The notes below the pieces were generated by a model that had not been told where the DNA came from, did no database searches, and saw nothing but the letters and a program-made list of their open reading frames with translations. The position numbers were made by a program, and so were the translations under genes. This document shows, one piece after another, positions 1-11,200 of a stretch of DNA of 64,000 bases. Origin of the DNA: Arcuatula senhousia (taxonomy: Eukaryota; Mollusca; Bivalvia; Mytilida; Mytilidae); contig OZ020311.1 of NCBI GenBank assembly GCA_963971305.1, forward strand, positions 2,976,001 to 3,040,000, in the 5' to 3' direction. The stretch's first letter is position 1. Every line of letters starts with the position of its first letter.

Positions 1-419
1 AGTAGAAAGAATCCAAGAATATTTACAGCTGTAACATTTAAGAATAAAGAAGGACTGTGTCCATGCATGGTCACGGATGCGCCCGCTGACCTTTACGGAC
101 AGGAAGTCGGAGTCCGACAAATCTGAAAGTTGCTTAGGAAGTACTGTTTGTCATACTGAACCATTTTACCAAGCAGCAGCTTCGAATCATTCTCATTTAC
201 GGTGTTTGAGAAAAGATTGACAAAATCTTCTACTGGCAGACGGACGTACGTATGCGGACAGACGGACACAAGTAAAACTTAATGCCCCATCCGCGACATG
301 TCGTTGTTGTATCATATGAAGTACCTGTATCAGGTAAGGACATTTTATTTGGTATAAGCCAAGCCCTAATAAACTAGAACGTACAGTGGAAGCTGTATTA
401 CACAATTTCAAAATCGGTT
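1..419. other. No gene recognised, left edge
   Basis: No coding region with recognisable similarity is seen. A short GACGGACGTACG/GCGGACAGACGGACAC stretch near 240-270 resembles the GTCCGTCC-rich repeats found elsewhere in the window and is probably a fragment of such a repeat. Confidence 0.4.
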
Positions 420-590
420 ATGAACATAGAACATAGAACATATTTTATTTTCCAATCAAGGGCCCAACAAGGGGCAGCATGAGTATACATATAACATTTA
501 AAGAGAAAAGAACAATAATTAAAGAGTTACAATCACATATCAGAGTAGCAAGACAGATTTCATAATATTCATGATGATTCTATATAAATT
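420..590 (-). repeat. LINE 3' UTR and microsatellite tail
   Basis: On the minus strand the sequence downstream of the RT stop contains GCCCCTTGTTGGGCCC, then AAATAAAATATGTTC with the heptamer TATGTTC repeated about three times. The same GCCC...GGGCCC-like block followed by AATAAA and a different microsatellite recurs at 14725-14796 (plus) and about 32275-32345 (minus), marking them as 3' ends of related LINEs. Confidence 0.65.
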
Positions 591-3170
591 TATAAGTATT
601 TAAAAATAAATTCACCCACTGCATTTAACACTATTGAATCTTCAGAAGTAAGTAAAAAAATAAGTTTTTGTTCAGAGTTTAGATTTTCAAAATTTTTATT
701 TTCTTTCTCAATAAATGAAAATAAAATTTCTCTTTCCTGCTGAAAATGGTTACAATCAATTAAAAAATGAGTTTCATCTTCAATTTCACCCGTATTGCAT
801 TTTTTGCAATAACGTTCTGTTCTAGGAATATTGTTATGTCTACCAACTTCAATCATTAATTTATGTGAAGATATTCTAAGTTTACAAATAGCTTTTCTTA
901 TTTCAAATTTCTTTGTTTCTTGTAAATAATTTTCAAAACCAAAATTGTTTTTAATTTTTAAAAAAGTTTGTAGTTTACCATCTTTTAATTTATTCTGTGA
1001 TTTATACCATTCAGCTGAATATTTTATCTGAATTTTCTTTTTTAAAAAGTTCTTAAATGTATATGGTCCATAATTTTTACTTTCTAAATTTATATTTAAA
1101 TAGTCTAATGCTTTTTTAACAAGAGAGTACCAAGACAATTTGTTGTTATCATGTATAGTTTTGCAGCAGGCATATGCATCTTTAAGTAATGGGAAAGAAT
1201 CAAGATTCTCCAACCTGAACCAATATCTAATCAAACATTTTAAAATATCATAATGCAGTGGGTATCTACCAAGTTCTGATAAAACTGCAAAATTAACACT
1301 TCTTTTATGCACACCCAAAATGCTTTTTGAAAATTTAAGATGAAGCTTCTCACACTGTAGGGATTTAAAAAAATTATCAGGGTCAAAATCATTATTATTT
1401 AGTTTTTTAAATGAAACATTATAACTACCCCAAATTTCTGCATTATATAAAATAATAGGTTTTAAAGTATGATCAAAGATATGCATACTTGTCTTAACAG
1501 ATGGATTCATACATATAAAATCTTTTTTTAACTTAAAAAAGGCTTTTAAAGCTTTTTGATATAGATCGTTTTTTGAGACATAGAAACTTCCTGATGCCGT
1601 GAAATGAGTACCTAAGTACTTGTAGGAAGAAACACAATCTAATACCTTTTGTTGGTATGTCAACTTTATATTGATTTTTCTGCCAGCCTTGTTAAAGATA
1701 ATAACTTTGGTTTTTTTAATATTTACTCTTAAACACCAATCTGAACAAAATTTTTCCAATTTATGTAGCCTTTGTTGCAGTCCTTCGGATGAGAATGAAA
1801 TCAAAACAATATCATCAGCATACATCAAGCAGTCTACATATTCAGACTGTAAAGACACAGTGTCTTGACATCCAGTTAGGAATGATGGAAGATCATTTAG
1901 AAATATTTTAAAAAGTGAGGGGCTCAGATTATCTCCTTGCCTAACTCCTAAATTAATTTTAATGGGTTCAGTGTGAGAATTTCCAATCTTAATACATGCA
2001 TTTGAGTTTTTATACATATCAACTATTATATTATAAAACAGAGTACCAATATTCATATCAAGCAATTTAAGTCTCATACCAGAATGAACTACACTATCAA
2101 ATGCTTTGTGAAAATCCACAAAACACATATACAATCTACCATTATTTGTACTACAATACTTATCGATGAGAGTTTTTAATATAAATACATGGTCAGCAGT
2201 TCGAGCATTTTTAGTGAATCCTATTTGAGATTTATGAATAAGGTCATGTTTATCTAAAAAATCATCTAATCTATTATTCAGAATATTATTAAACAATTTA
2301 CCAACACAACTGGAAATGGTGATTCCTCTATAATTTGAGGGATCATTGGGATCATCAGCTTTATAAATAGGAGAAATATAGCCATCAGCCCATATTCTTG
2401 GATATACACTGTTTGTTAGACATGTATTAAAAAGTATATTTAAACAAGGAATTAAAAAATTTTGACTGTTCTTGAGCATCTCATTTGATATAAGATCTGG
2501 GCCACAGGCCTTGCCAAGTTTTAATTTGGATATGGCAACAGAAATTTCTTTATCTGTTATTCTTTTGTCTAACTTATTAAAAATCTTGTCATTTTCTTTC
2601 ACTTTAAGTAAATCATCAATTTCTGATAGACGCTCTGTAAAACAATCGTTTACAACAGAATGAAGGTTTTGAAAATGTTTAATCCAGGTATCAGAATCAA
2701 CCTGGACTGATTGGTCTTCTCTAATAGACCCTTTAATATCATTTATAATTTTCCAGTATTCCTTTGGCTTATCAGATCTAAGCATATCAAGTTTGTTGAG
2801 CATAGAATTCATAAATGACCTATATTTAAGTTTCCTAGTCTTATTATACAATCTGTAATTCTTGTAATACTTCCCTTTTATATAAGGATCTTTTGGATAT
2901 CTAGCATAGAGCTTACCCAGAGATATAAGATTATTTCTCATCTTAGAAAGATCAGTGTCAAACCACTTATTCTTTTTCTTGTTGGGTTTATTTTTCCCTC
3001 TTTTGTTTATGGATGGTTTAAACAGTGATAAATCAGCAGTATGAACCAAAATATTAGAAAAGTCCTGAGCTTTTTCATTAATCTTTTCAGTAGTTGTACA
3101 TTTATCTTCAGTAGAAGTAAAAAGATTTATTTTTTCTTGAATAATTGAAGAGGCAAGAGCCTCCTGAAAT
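590..3170 (-). pseudogene. LINE ORF2, reverse transcriptase portion
   Basis: The reading frame stays open from the edge of the inserted element near 3170 down to the stop at 590-592, more than 850 residues. The first candidate start inside it (3049) is a TTG, so this is the interior of a longer ORF2 and not a separate protein. Visible RT motifs include GVRQGDNLSPSLF and the catalytic YADDIVLIS. A C-terminal zinc-binding pattern C-x2-C-x9-H-x4-C (RYCKKC...HFLIDC) follows, as in many LINE ORF2 proteins. The protein would copy LINE RNA at a nicked target. No internal stop is seen in this half, so the copy may be fairly young, but separation from its endonuclease by an insertion makes it non-functional as it stands. 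Confidence 0.85.
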
Positions 3171-3172
3171 TT

Positions 3173-4828
3173 TTAGTCCCCTACCGGCGAAAGCCGAAGG
3201 GGACTATAGGTTTGCGCTCTGTCCGTCCGTCTGTCCGTCCGTCTGTCTGTCCGTCTGTCTGTCACGCCTCAGTTTTCCGCACTTTTTTTCTAAACGCTTA
3301 TAGATAATGAACTGATTTTTGGTATGTGAGTTTACCTTGATGAGTTACAGATCAAGTTTGAGTTTCGTGCCGGTCCACAATTTTTAATGGGAGTTATGGC
3401 CCTTTGAACTTTGAAAATTCACTAAAATATCAGTTTTCCGCACTTTTTTTCTTAACGCTTATAGATAATGAACTGATTTTTGGTATGTGAGTTTACCTTG
3501 ATAAGTTACAGATCAAGTATGAGTTTGGTGCCGGTCCACAATTTTTTATGGGAGTTATGGCCCAGGGGGGTCAGACTACTGTTTTTGGCTTGTAATTCAA
3601 AAAGTATAAGGGATAGATGAAATCTGATGCCACCCTACTGCTTCAGGATCAAAAGTTCTACAAAAGTCTCCATTTGGTCGAAGTTGTCAGAAGACCCCTT
3701 ATAGGGGTTACGGCCCCTTAAAGGTGAAAAATAGCATTTTTTCATGTTTTTATTTTGCAGATAGCAAAAAGCTGTTGCTTGCTTAATTGTTCAGCTCATT
3801 TAGCTCTACAAAAAACTCCATACGGTCAAAGTTGTCAGATGACCCCTAATAGGGGCTACAGCCCCTAAAATAATGTTTTTTCATGTTTTTGGCCTATGAA
3901 ATGAAAACTATAGCAGGTAGAGAGAAGCTGTTGCTTGCTTAAATGTTCAGCTCATTTACACAATTAAGAATTAATTTTTGCGACCCCCCCCTTTTTCCCC
4001 TATTACGTAATTAGGGGCCAAATGGGGCCAAAATCAAAACTTTTTTATTTGTGGTCCGATTTTAAAATTTTTTTTTTGCAAGTTTATTCTTGTCAGGTAG
4101 TGAATCCAAATTTGAGAATTAATTTTTGTGACCATCCCCTTTTTCACTTGTTTTGTAATTAGGGGCCAAAAAGGGCCGTAATCAAAACTTTTTTATTTCT
4201 GGTTTGTTTTTGAAATTTTTTTTGCAAGTTTATTTTTGTCAAGTAGTGAATCCAAATTTGAGAAATTATTTTTGCAACCCCACCCCTTTTTCACCTGTTA
4301 CATAATAAGGGGCCAAAAGGGGCCGAAATTGAATTTTTTTTTATTTTTGTCCGATTTTGACAATTTTTTTGCATGAGTAGAATACAAAATTGAAAATTTA
4401 TATTTTTACCCCCTGGGTCGAAAGTCCACCAGAGCAGCATGTGTCAAAAACCTTTGTCAGTCCACCATGGGCTGCATGTGTCCAGAGCAATAGACTATCC
4501 ATATTGGGCCTAAAATGTACAGGGTTCAACATGTTGCGGTCGTATCATGCTGCGCTCGGCGAAGCTTTTTATTTCTAAACTTATAGATAATGAACTGATT
4601 TTTTGTCTGTGAGTTAACCTTGATGAGTTACAGATCAAGTTTGAGTTTCGTGCCGGTCCACATATTTTTATGGGAGATATAGCCCTTTGAAGTTTGAAAA
4701 TCTATTGCCATTTTCTTTTCTATACGTTTTTATTGTTCCTTGTAGATAATAAACTGATCAAGTTTAGGTATTCATTTGTTTGACAAATTGTTACCAGTGA
4801 CTGAAATATGAGGCCGGTAGGGGACTAA
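3173..4828. mobile_element. Terminal-inverted-repeat element inserted in the LINE
   Basis: The ends are TTAGTCCCCTACCGGC (3173-3188) and its exact reverse complement (4813-4828). Just inside the left end a second GGGGACTATAG follows, then a GTCCGTCC/GTCTGTCC microsatellite. The interior is made of degenerate repeats of about 100-190 bp containing 'TTATGGCCC' and 'CTGATTTTTGGTATGTGAGTTTACC'. There is no ORF, so it is non-autonomous. A 7-bp hairpin (AGTATTG/CAATACT, 4828-4846) abuts the right end. That hairpin plus the following CTCAGAATGCTTGT is shared with the copy at 8811, so the true right border may be near 4870. Confidence 0.65.
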
Positions 4829-4847
4829 GTATTGTTTTGCAATACTC

Positions 4848-5320
4848 TCAGAATGCTTGTTCAGATGAATTTTCTTTCCATTTGTAGTTGCATTTCATTG
4901 GTATTAATGTGTTTGTACCAGAGGAATTGTCTGAAAATTTTGCTAAGACTTCAAAAGAAATTTTGCAATGACAATCTGAAAAAGTTGACATAAAATCATC
5001 TACATGAAAATAAAGAATTTTATCTAACATGCTCTCATCTGCTATTAAATAATCTACAATACTTTGGCCATGTACATTAAAACAAGTAAATTGACCATGA
5101 AAATCACCAATTTTTCTACCATTTACTATTCTCATGTTGTTACTTATACATATATCAATCAAGTCCTTTCCTCTATCATCTATTATTTGATCCATGCTCA
5201 TTCTACATCTTATTTTATTATCAGGTTTATAGTAGTCAAACAATGGAAGATGATTTGAATTATCATTTTCTATAAAGTCATCTTGTTTTGCTTTTGTGCT
5301 CTAAATGGAAATGATTCATT
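4848..5320 (-). pseudogene. LINE ORF2, endonuclease C-terminal remnant
   Basis: A 131-aa frame (5243-4848) contains DLIDICISNNMRIVNGR and SIVDYLIADESML. These match the C-terminal part of LINE apurinic-like (EEP family) endonucleases, where the S/V-x-DY motif precedes the catalytic His region. Upstream, the frame needed to reach the N-terminal catalytic motifs is broken by at least one frameshift near 5280-5300. The last residues and the stop codon appear to be supplied by the inserted element. It belongs with the RT portion at 3170-590. Confidence 0.7.
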
Positions 5321-5499
5321 TTCTTAGTAGAGTCGCTCTTGACAAAAGGTTGAAAAGTACAAAAACTTGAAATGCATACAGTGAATATATGACAATGGTG
5401 TGAATTGAAATATTTAATAAGAACTTTTAACCTATCATGTACAAGATTATTTGATAAATCAAATATAAAGTTAGACATGTCAGGGTCGAAATGTCCCAT

Positions 5500-6590
5500 C
5501 TACGGGAGAAGGGGGTAATAGTGTTCGCGGGTTCCGTACATCCGTCCGTCCCAAATGTTGGGAGATTGGACAATTTTGTTTTGTTTTGTTCTTAAGGTTT
5601 TTGTTTTTGTTCTTTTGTTTTTTGTTTCTATTGTGTTTTTTGGGGGGGATTTTTAGAACGGTGGCATATTGAAACTTATCTATACAAGTGCAGATCCGAA
5701 ATTTTCGAAAATGACAGGGGCGTTCTTAAAGTCAATCCACTGAGGACGAAATATAGTGAGTTCCATTCCAATTTTGCCGATAATCTGCACAGCTCTACGT
5801 GGTTATGGAGGGTTGTTATTTCAGGGTCCACCACTAAGTACATTTTTGTGACTTAATTGTTCTTTTGAATATAAAATTGATCAATGGAACATTTTTGTTG
5901 TGTAATTGATTGCATTGGAAAAAGCAGAGAGGTCGAATGTCAAAAGTCCGAATTAGGGCAAAGTAAGAAAACAGCAAACAGTTACACTTGTAAACCAGAA
6001 AGCAAAAATAAATAAACAAAATACAACTGAAAAGCAACCAATAACGCGAATTGGAGTTAGGGATGGTTAAGGACAGCGAACCATGCATTTCAGGGGAGAG
6101 GTAAGCTCTGTAGGTTCGTACCTTAAAAGTTTTGGGGGTTTTCTGTTTGTTTTTATCTGAAATTGCCTTCAACTTCGTGGAGATGTGTAACTTTTTATTT
6201 TCAAACAATTTGTAACTGATTTAATTTAACCATATTTTACCCAAAAAATGCGGTTGTAAATAACTTGACTAGCAATTTGTTTTTCTCGAATCAAATATAA
6301 TATAAGATGTGACAGATTAAATCAACATATGTTTTTTTATATTCTTAATAAATATAAATAAGTGTTTTTCGCATCACTATCAGTTTTTTTTCTCAATGAA
6401 CAATACCTTATTTATTAGATGTACGGTTATGTACATGTCACGTGGTCTTTATTACCCAATAGATAGCGGTATTTATTACATAGGAAAATTGTGTATTGTG
6501 AAGGAACACAAGGTGTAATACTGAAGTGAAACGACAAAATTGTGGATTTATCAAGAAAACATTCATTAGTTGACTTAAAAATCTATTTCT
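5500..6590. other. Intergenic, repeat fragments only
   Basis: A block starting 'TCCCATCTACGGGAG' and containing ATCCGTCCGTCC (5497-5560) resembles the start of a block at 33297-33370, so it is probably a dispersed repeat. A T-rich stretch follows (5575-5650). I see no gene. A CACGTG E-box sits at about 6439-6444 upstream of NFE2L exon 1a; its relevance is unknown. Confidence 0.4.
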
Positions 6591-6597
6591 ATGGGAA

Positions 6598-6610
6598 AGT
6601 ATAAATATAT
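6598..6610 (+). promoter_or_regulatory. Possible TATA box of NFE2L exon 1a
   Basis: AGTATAAATATAT lies about 135 bp upstream of the exon 1a ATG codons at 6745. The spacing would allow a short 5' UTR. The region is AT-rich, so the match could be chance. Confidence 0.3.
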
Positions 6611-6744
6611 TCTGACATATTGAATTTGTCAGACCGTTTCCGATTTAATGGATATCACTAAAAACCTTTAATCAGGTCGTAATTGAATGTGTATTGCCTT
6701 GTGAATTGGGTCACATGTATTGTTGATTAAATAAACTATCCAAT

Positions 6745-6795
6745 ATGATGGAAATAGAGCCTATTATGCCCATAGAAAATAACCAGATGTCACAG
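6745..6795 (+). CDS. NFE2L: NFE2L alternative first coding exon 1a (NRF2-like start)
   Basis: Two consecutive ATGs (6745, 6748) open a 17-codon frame MMEIEPIMPIENNQMSQ that ends exactly at a consensus donor (CAG|GTAGGT, 6796). The exon ends in phase 0, so it splices in frame to exon 2 at 16955 (GAT CTG GAT CTG). The joined protein starts with a short acidic leader followed by the LWRQDIDLG motif, the layout of vertebrate NRF2 (short Met-Met leader, then DLG). It lacks the hydrophobic segment of exon 1b, so the predicted 704-aa isoform would be soluble and open to KEAP1 control. Too short for ordinary ORF detection; supported by phase, donor and resemblance, not by transcript data. Confidence 0.72.
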
Positions 6796-7124
6796 GTAGG
6801 TTTTAGTAATGTAAGAGAATATAAAAAAAAAATACTTCGAAACTTTTACAGGTAAAAATCAAGAGACGAACGACTGAAAATATTGACACGATCTAAATTT
6901 CATTGATCAATTTGCAGTACAAGTAGGCAAGTTTATAGGGGATGGGACGTTATTTCCAAATAACTTTCATGAACAAAAAAAACCACTTTTGTCAATTATT
7001 TTTTCAACGATTATTATGTAGGTCACGGTAAATGATTATGTACTAATGACACCAGCAAGTTATTTTGATCATTTTTACGGTTCACCTGTTCGGTGGTTAC
7101 CCGGAAACAAATCAAGAAAGGTGA

Positions 7125-7207
7125 GCGGAAGTGGTTTTCGGAATGTTTCGGGAGTTGTCATACTTAATGTTGAAAAAGTCTAGAGAAGTTCCCAGCACAT
7201 GACGTCA
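7125..7207 (+). promoter_or_regulatory. Candidate proximal promoter of NFE2L exon 1b (ETS and CRE-like sites)
   Basis: GCGGAAGTG (7125-7133) fits the ETS-family core, and the full palindromic CRE TGACGTCA is at 7200-7207, about 420 bp upstream of the exon 1b ATG. The region between exon 1a and exon 1b is therefore a plausible second promoter. Site matches only. Confidence 0.4.
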
Positions 7208-7626
7208 TTTTCAATTTCGCTTATTCACATTTGTTGTGAATATTCTAGAAGACCACAAGGAAAACACAGAAAACACAAAGAATTCAAAACAAATATTGAG
7301 TAAAAGTTGCCTAAAACACATAAATATAAGTTCAAAAGTACATTTCGGCGCGACATTTTCCTTCAAACTTTTATTTTTCAATTTATTGACCACTGTCATG
7401 ACAGCCGCGTGTTGAAAAATATCCTGGATCATGTGAACAAAGAAAATTCTTGTCCGAATGTTGAGTCTCACAAATTAAAATCCAATGGAGGAAACTAACT
7501 TTTACGTTCAGTGAAGATTATGGCTTGAAACATCCAAGTTTTTAGTTTACAAATTCATTTTGTGATTTGTTTTAAGACTGTGGCCCTTGGTATAAATTAT
7601 ATTTCATTCTGTGACAAGAATCGAAG

Positions 7627-8229
7627 ATGCTCAAAGACTACTTTGTTGATGGACTGGTGCAGATAGCAATTGTGCTAAGTCTGTTAAGAACTGATCTCAA
7701 TAACATCATCAACGTTGACTACGTAAACTACCCAGAGGTTCAAGAAATTATTCTCGGCCCTACTGCTGGTCTGACTCGTACAAACTTCATAAACTCCATG
7801 CATGGTATTGGAAATCCTAAAGCAGTGTTCAATGACATTCAGTATGACAATTTAATACAAGATTTGCGATCGCTTCGACGATTTGCCTCCTGGAATCAAA
7901 GATCTCGGTCAGCAAGACAGATAGCCACATTTTTAGTAGGCTTGAACAATTTACCAGAAATTGCAAGGGTTCCCCTTCCAACAACACAAGTATCTATAGT
8001 AGATGCTAATGTTAATAATCAAGTTCAACCAGAAACTAATGGAAATAATGCAGAAGATGAACAATCTGAAGAACATATTTCAAACAATTCTACAGACGAA
8101 AGTGAAAACCAGCAATATGAAGAAGTTATCATTGGTGCTCCAAACAGTCAGGAAAGCAGCTCAAATTCTGTCTCAACCTTTTCATTGAACAACCTTTATG
8201 ACATTAATTTTAATGCACTTTCAGGGGAG
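7627..8229 (+). CDS. NFE2L: NFE2L exon 1b, ER-targeting NRF1-type N-terminus
   Basis: ATG at 7627 opens 201 codons ending at donor GAG|GTATGA (8230), phase 0. The start [20 protein letters not shown] is a short charged lead plus hydrophobic helix, as in vertebrate NRF1 and nematode SKN-1A, where it anchors the factor in the ER membrane. [15 protein letters not shown] matches the conserved NRF1 box that follows. The remainder is acidic, Asn/Ser-rich and carries NNST sequons. By family knowledge this isoform is extracted, de-glycosylated and cleaved before entering the nucleus. Confidence 0.88.
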
Positions 8230-11200
8230 GTATGAATCATATATATCATTTAATTTAACGGTTAAAATTTTTACTTTTTGGTCATCAAAGAACTCCAAAA
8301 AAATGTAGATTACATGTACAAGATTGTGAATGAGGTAAACATACATTAAATCCAAAATTAACTTTAATGTGAACTTGCAGAATGTGGATTAACTAAAGCA
8401 TTTAAGTAACTCCATTTTAAGGTATTAATCAAGAGACAAGACACACATGCACATGTATTTTAATACTTTGCATGTGTAACTGCAATGTTTATTACACTGA
8501 TCTGGATTTATGTAAAAGTCTGCTGGATCAAACTGCAAACTATCACTGGCATGAAATGATCTTATAAAAGTTTTGTTAATCTCACCTTCCTCATTAATAT
8601 TTCTATTCAACGTACAAATGATGTAGTGTTCCCGATTTGAGATTTCATATATCGATGTAGCATGATAATTCAAGGATTTGTCAGCAATGAATAATTAAAA
8701 CATTGTTGTTACATTTTTACTTATCCTACACCAAAAAATATGACTTTTGTAAGTTTTTCTAAGGTGAAATTTGAAATTAATAAAAGTGCAGGATGCAAAA
8801 ATATTGAGAAACAAGCATTCTGAGAGTATTGCGAAACAATACATAGTCACCTACCGGCCTCATATTTCAGTCACTGGTAACAATTTGTCGACTTCAAAGG
8901 GCCATAACTCCAATAAAAATTTGTGGACTAGCACAAAACTCAAACTTGATCTGTAACTTATCATGGTAAACTCATATACCAAAAATCAGTTCATTATCTA
9001 TAAGTGTTTAAAAAAAGTGCAGAAAATTGAAATTTTAGTGAATTTTCAATGTTCAAAGCCTCATAACTCCCATAAAAATTTGTGGACAGGCACAAAACTC
9101 AAACTTGACCTGTAACTCATCATGGTTAACTCGCATACCAAAAATCAGTTCATTATCTATAAAATTCAGAAAAAAAGTGTGGAAAACTGAAATTTTAGTG
9201 AACTTTCATCAAAGTTCAAAGGGCCAAACTCCCATAATAGTTCGTATATCTACGATTGACCAGTGTGAACATGCGGCCAGTAACTGATCAATGGATCAAA
9301 CGACACCCCTAAAAACTTACAAAACACTTGGTCTTTTGATAATTCAAGTAATTACTCCTTTTCTCTTGAGAAAATGGAAGAGTCGTCTGCCTTCTCATTT
9401 CTTCCGTTTCCATGGCGTTTATAAAACACGGATACGCAATGCGGTTTCTGATCCGTAAATAAATTACGTAGCGACAGGAGAAAACCTTTAATTACAAAAA
9501 AAGCGCAAGCGACGGGAACGATGATATTGAATTAAGTAAAAGAAAATATTCTTAGATTAAATATTCTAGTGGTCTAGGGCGCTGGACACAGCAGGCAAAG
9601 TTGCCATAGATGACAGAGTATGGGTTCGATTCCAGCTCAACCCATGCTGGATTCTCCGGTGTCATTGGCTTTAAACAGATGATTTTCATCACTGTTGGCA
9701 CACGGACACCCCTTTCTTCCGTAAATGACTCTTTTCAGTGTGAGATGACCAGGTTGAGATGCGAGCACGTGCAGCGATCTCACACTGGTCAATTATCCAA
9801 TAATAACCGCCGGTACTGATATTTAGGATTATTTGTTTACAGTTTTAAGTTTCTCGATGGCTGCGCTCATATGTAATTTTAAAAGCAAACACCCGAATAT
9901 GGGCGAAAAATGACAAAATATGCGAGGCATGGCATTTTGTACACTGACATAACCTATAAATTCTTAAAAATACTAATGTGGGTGACTTTTTAATTTGAAG
10001 AAGGAGATTTGAGGCATTAGAAATTCAACTGCAAGTCTATCTAAATTGAGTTTTATTTTTATTAAAAAACGGGGCTGATATGGACAGTTAGTGAACCTAC
10101 CCCTTTGTGGACTGATATGAAACTCAAACTTGATATGTAACTCATCATGGTAAACTCACATACCAAAAATCAGTTCATTATCTATAAGCGTTTAGAAAAA
10201 AGTGCAGAAAACTGAGGCGTGACAGACAGACATACGGACAGACAGAGCTCAAACCTATAGTCTCCTTCGGCTTTTGCCAACTTGGGTTCCAGACTGATAA
10301 ATGTACATCTATTTGTCAAAACAAATGCATAGAAATGGAATATGCAAAGGAAAGGGAGGAAGTTTCAACCCTTAGAACACTCCTCTTGATCCAACACTGA
10401 TCAAATGAAGTTGATCCAATTGTATCTCCACCCAGTATCCAAATGATATTGCTCTGACAAATCTTACTTTAGGACCATATTCTTAAAAAATACATGTACC
10501 TTTATTGTCCCAAAAATCATGCTTTAAAATTGCAAACAGAGCTATCAGCAGTCTTGATTTCAGCTACATGTGTATATATACATGTACGTTGAATTGTTGA
10601 TGGATTAGGGGGACCCTTAGTAGAATTTGCATTTGATGTGTAGACTGTTCATGTATCACACTGGGTATTTGTACAAACAAAAATGGGTGGGACACAAAGG
10701 ATGAGTGAGGCCTAGAGTTGCTTGTCAGCTGATAACATTATTTATTTCCCACCCCTTCCCCACTGACAAGTTGATTATGAGGATTTTCAGCAAATTTCTA
10801 GGTTCAAAGGGCCATAACTCCCACAAAAATTTGAGAATAAAAATTTCCCAATAACATGCACAACTACATTATGGTGTCCTTCCTTTTGTACGTACCAAGT
10901 TTCCTACATGTATACCAAGTTTTGAAGAAATCAGTTCAGTAGTTTTGCACTGACAAGGTGATAAGAGAGAATTTACAGCAAATTTCCTAGTTCAAAGGGC
11001 CATAACTCCTACAAAAATTTGAGGATCAAAATTTCCTGGTAACATGCACAACGACATATGGTGTCCTTCCTACGGACCAAGTTTTGTTGAATTCATTTCA
11101 GTAGTTTCAGAGGAGTTGTGCTGACAAACTTTGTGACGGACAGACGGACGGACAGGACAAAAATGATATGTCTCCCCACAAAAGTGGGGGGGGGGGGGAC

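Larger units (their letters stand above)
420..5500 (-). mobile_element. Non-LTR retrotransposon (LINE), decayed and interrupted
   Basis: Read on the minus strand this holds an endonuclease remnant (5243-4848), then a reverse-transcriptase ORF (about 3170-590), then a short 3' UTR ending in AATAAA and a TATGTTC-type microsatellite tail near 420-445. The order EN, RT, C-terminal CCHC, AT-rich tail is that of CR1/Jockey-type LINEs; I cannot assign the clade. A 1.66-kb terminal-inverted-repeat element (3173-4828) separates the EN and RT parts, and the reading frame is open on both sides of it. The 5' limit near 5500 is uncertain because the region upstream of the EN remnant is frameshifted. Confidence 0.8.

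Noticed and set aside
9572..9645. Functional tRNA gene
   Set aside because: A- and B-box-like motifs are present but no cloverleaf with a paired acceptor stem; treated as SINE-like.
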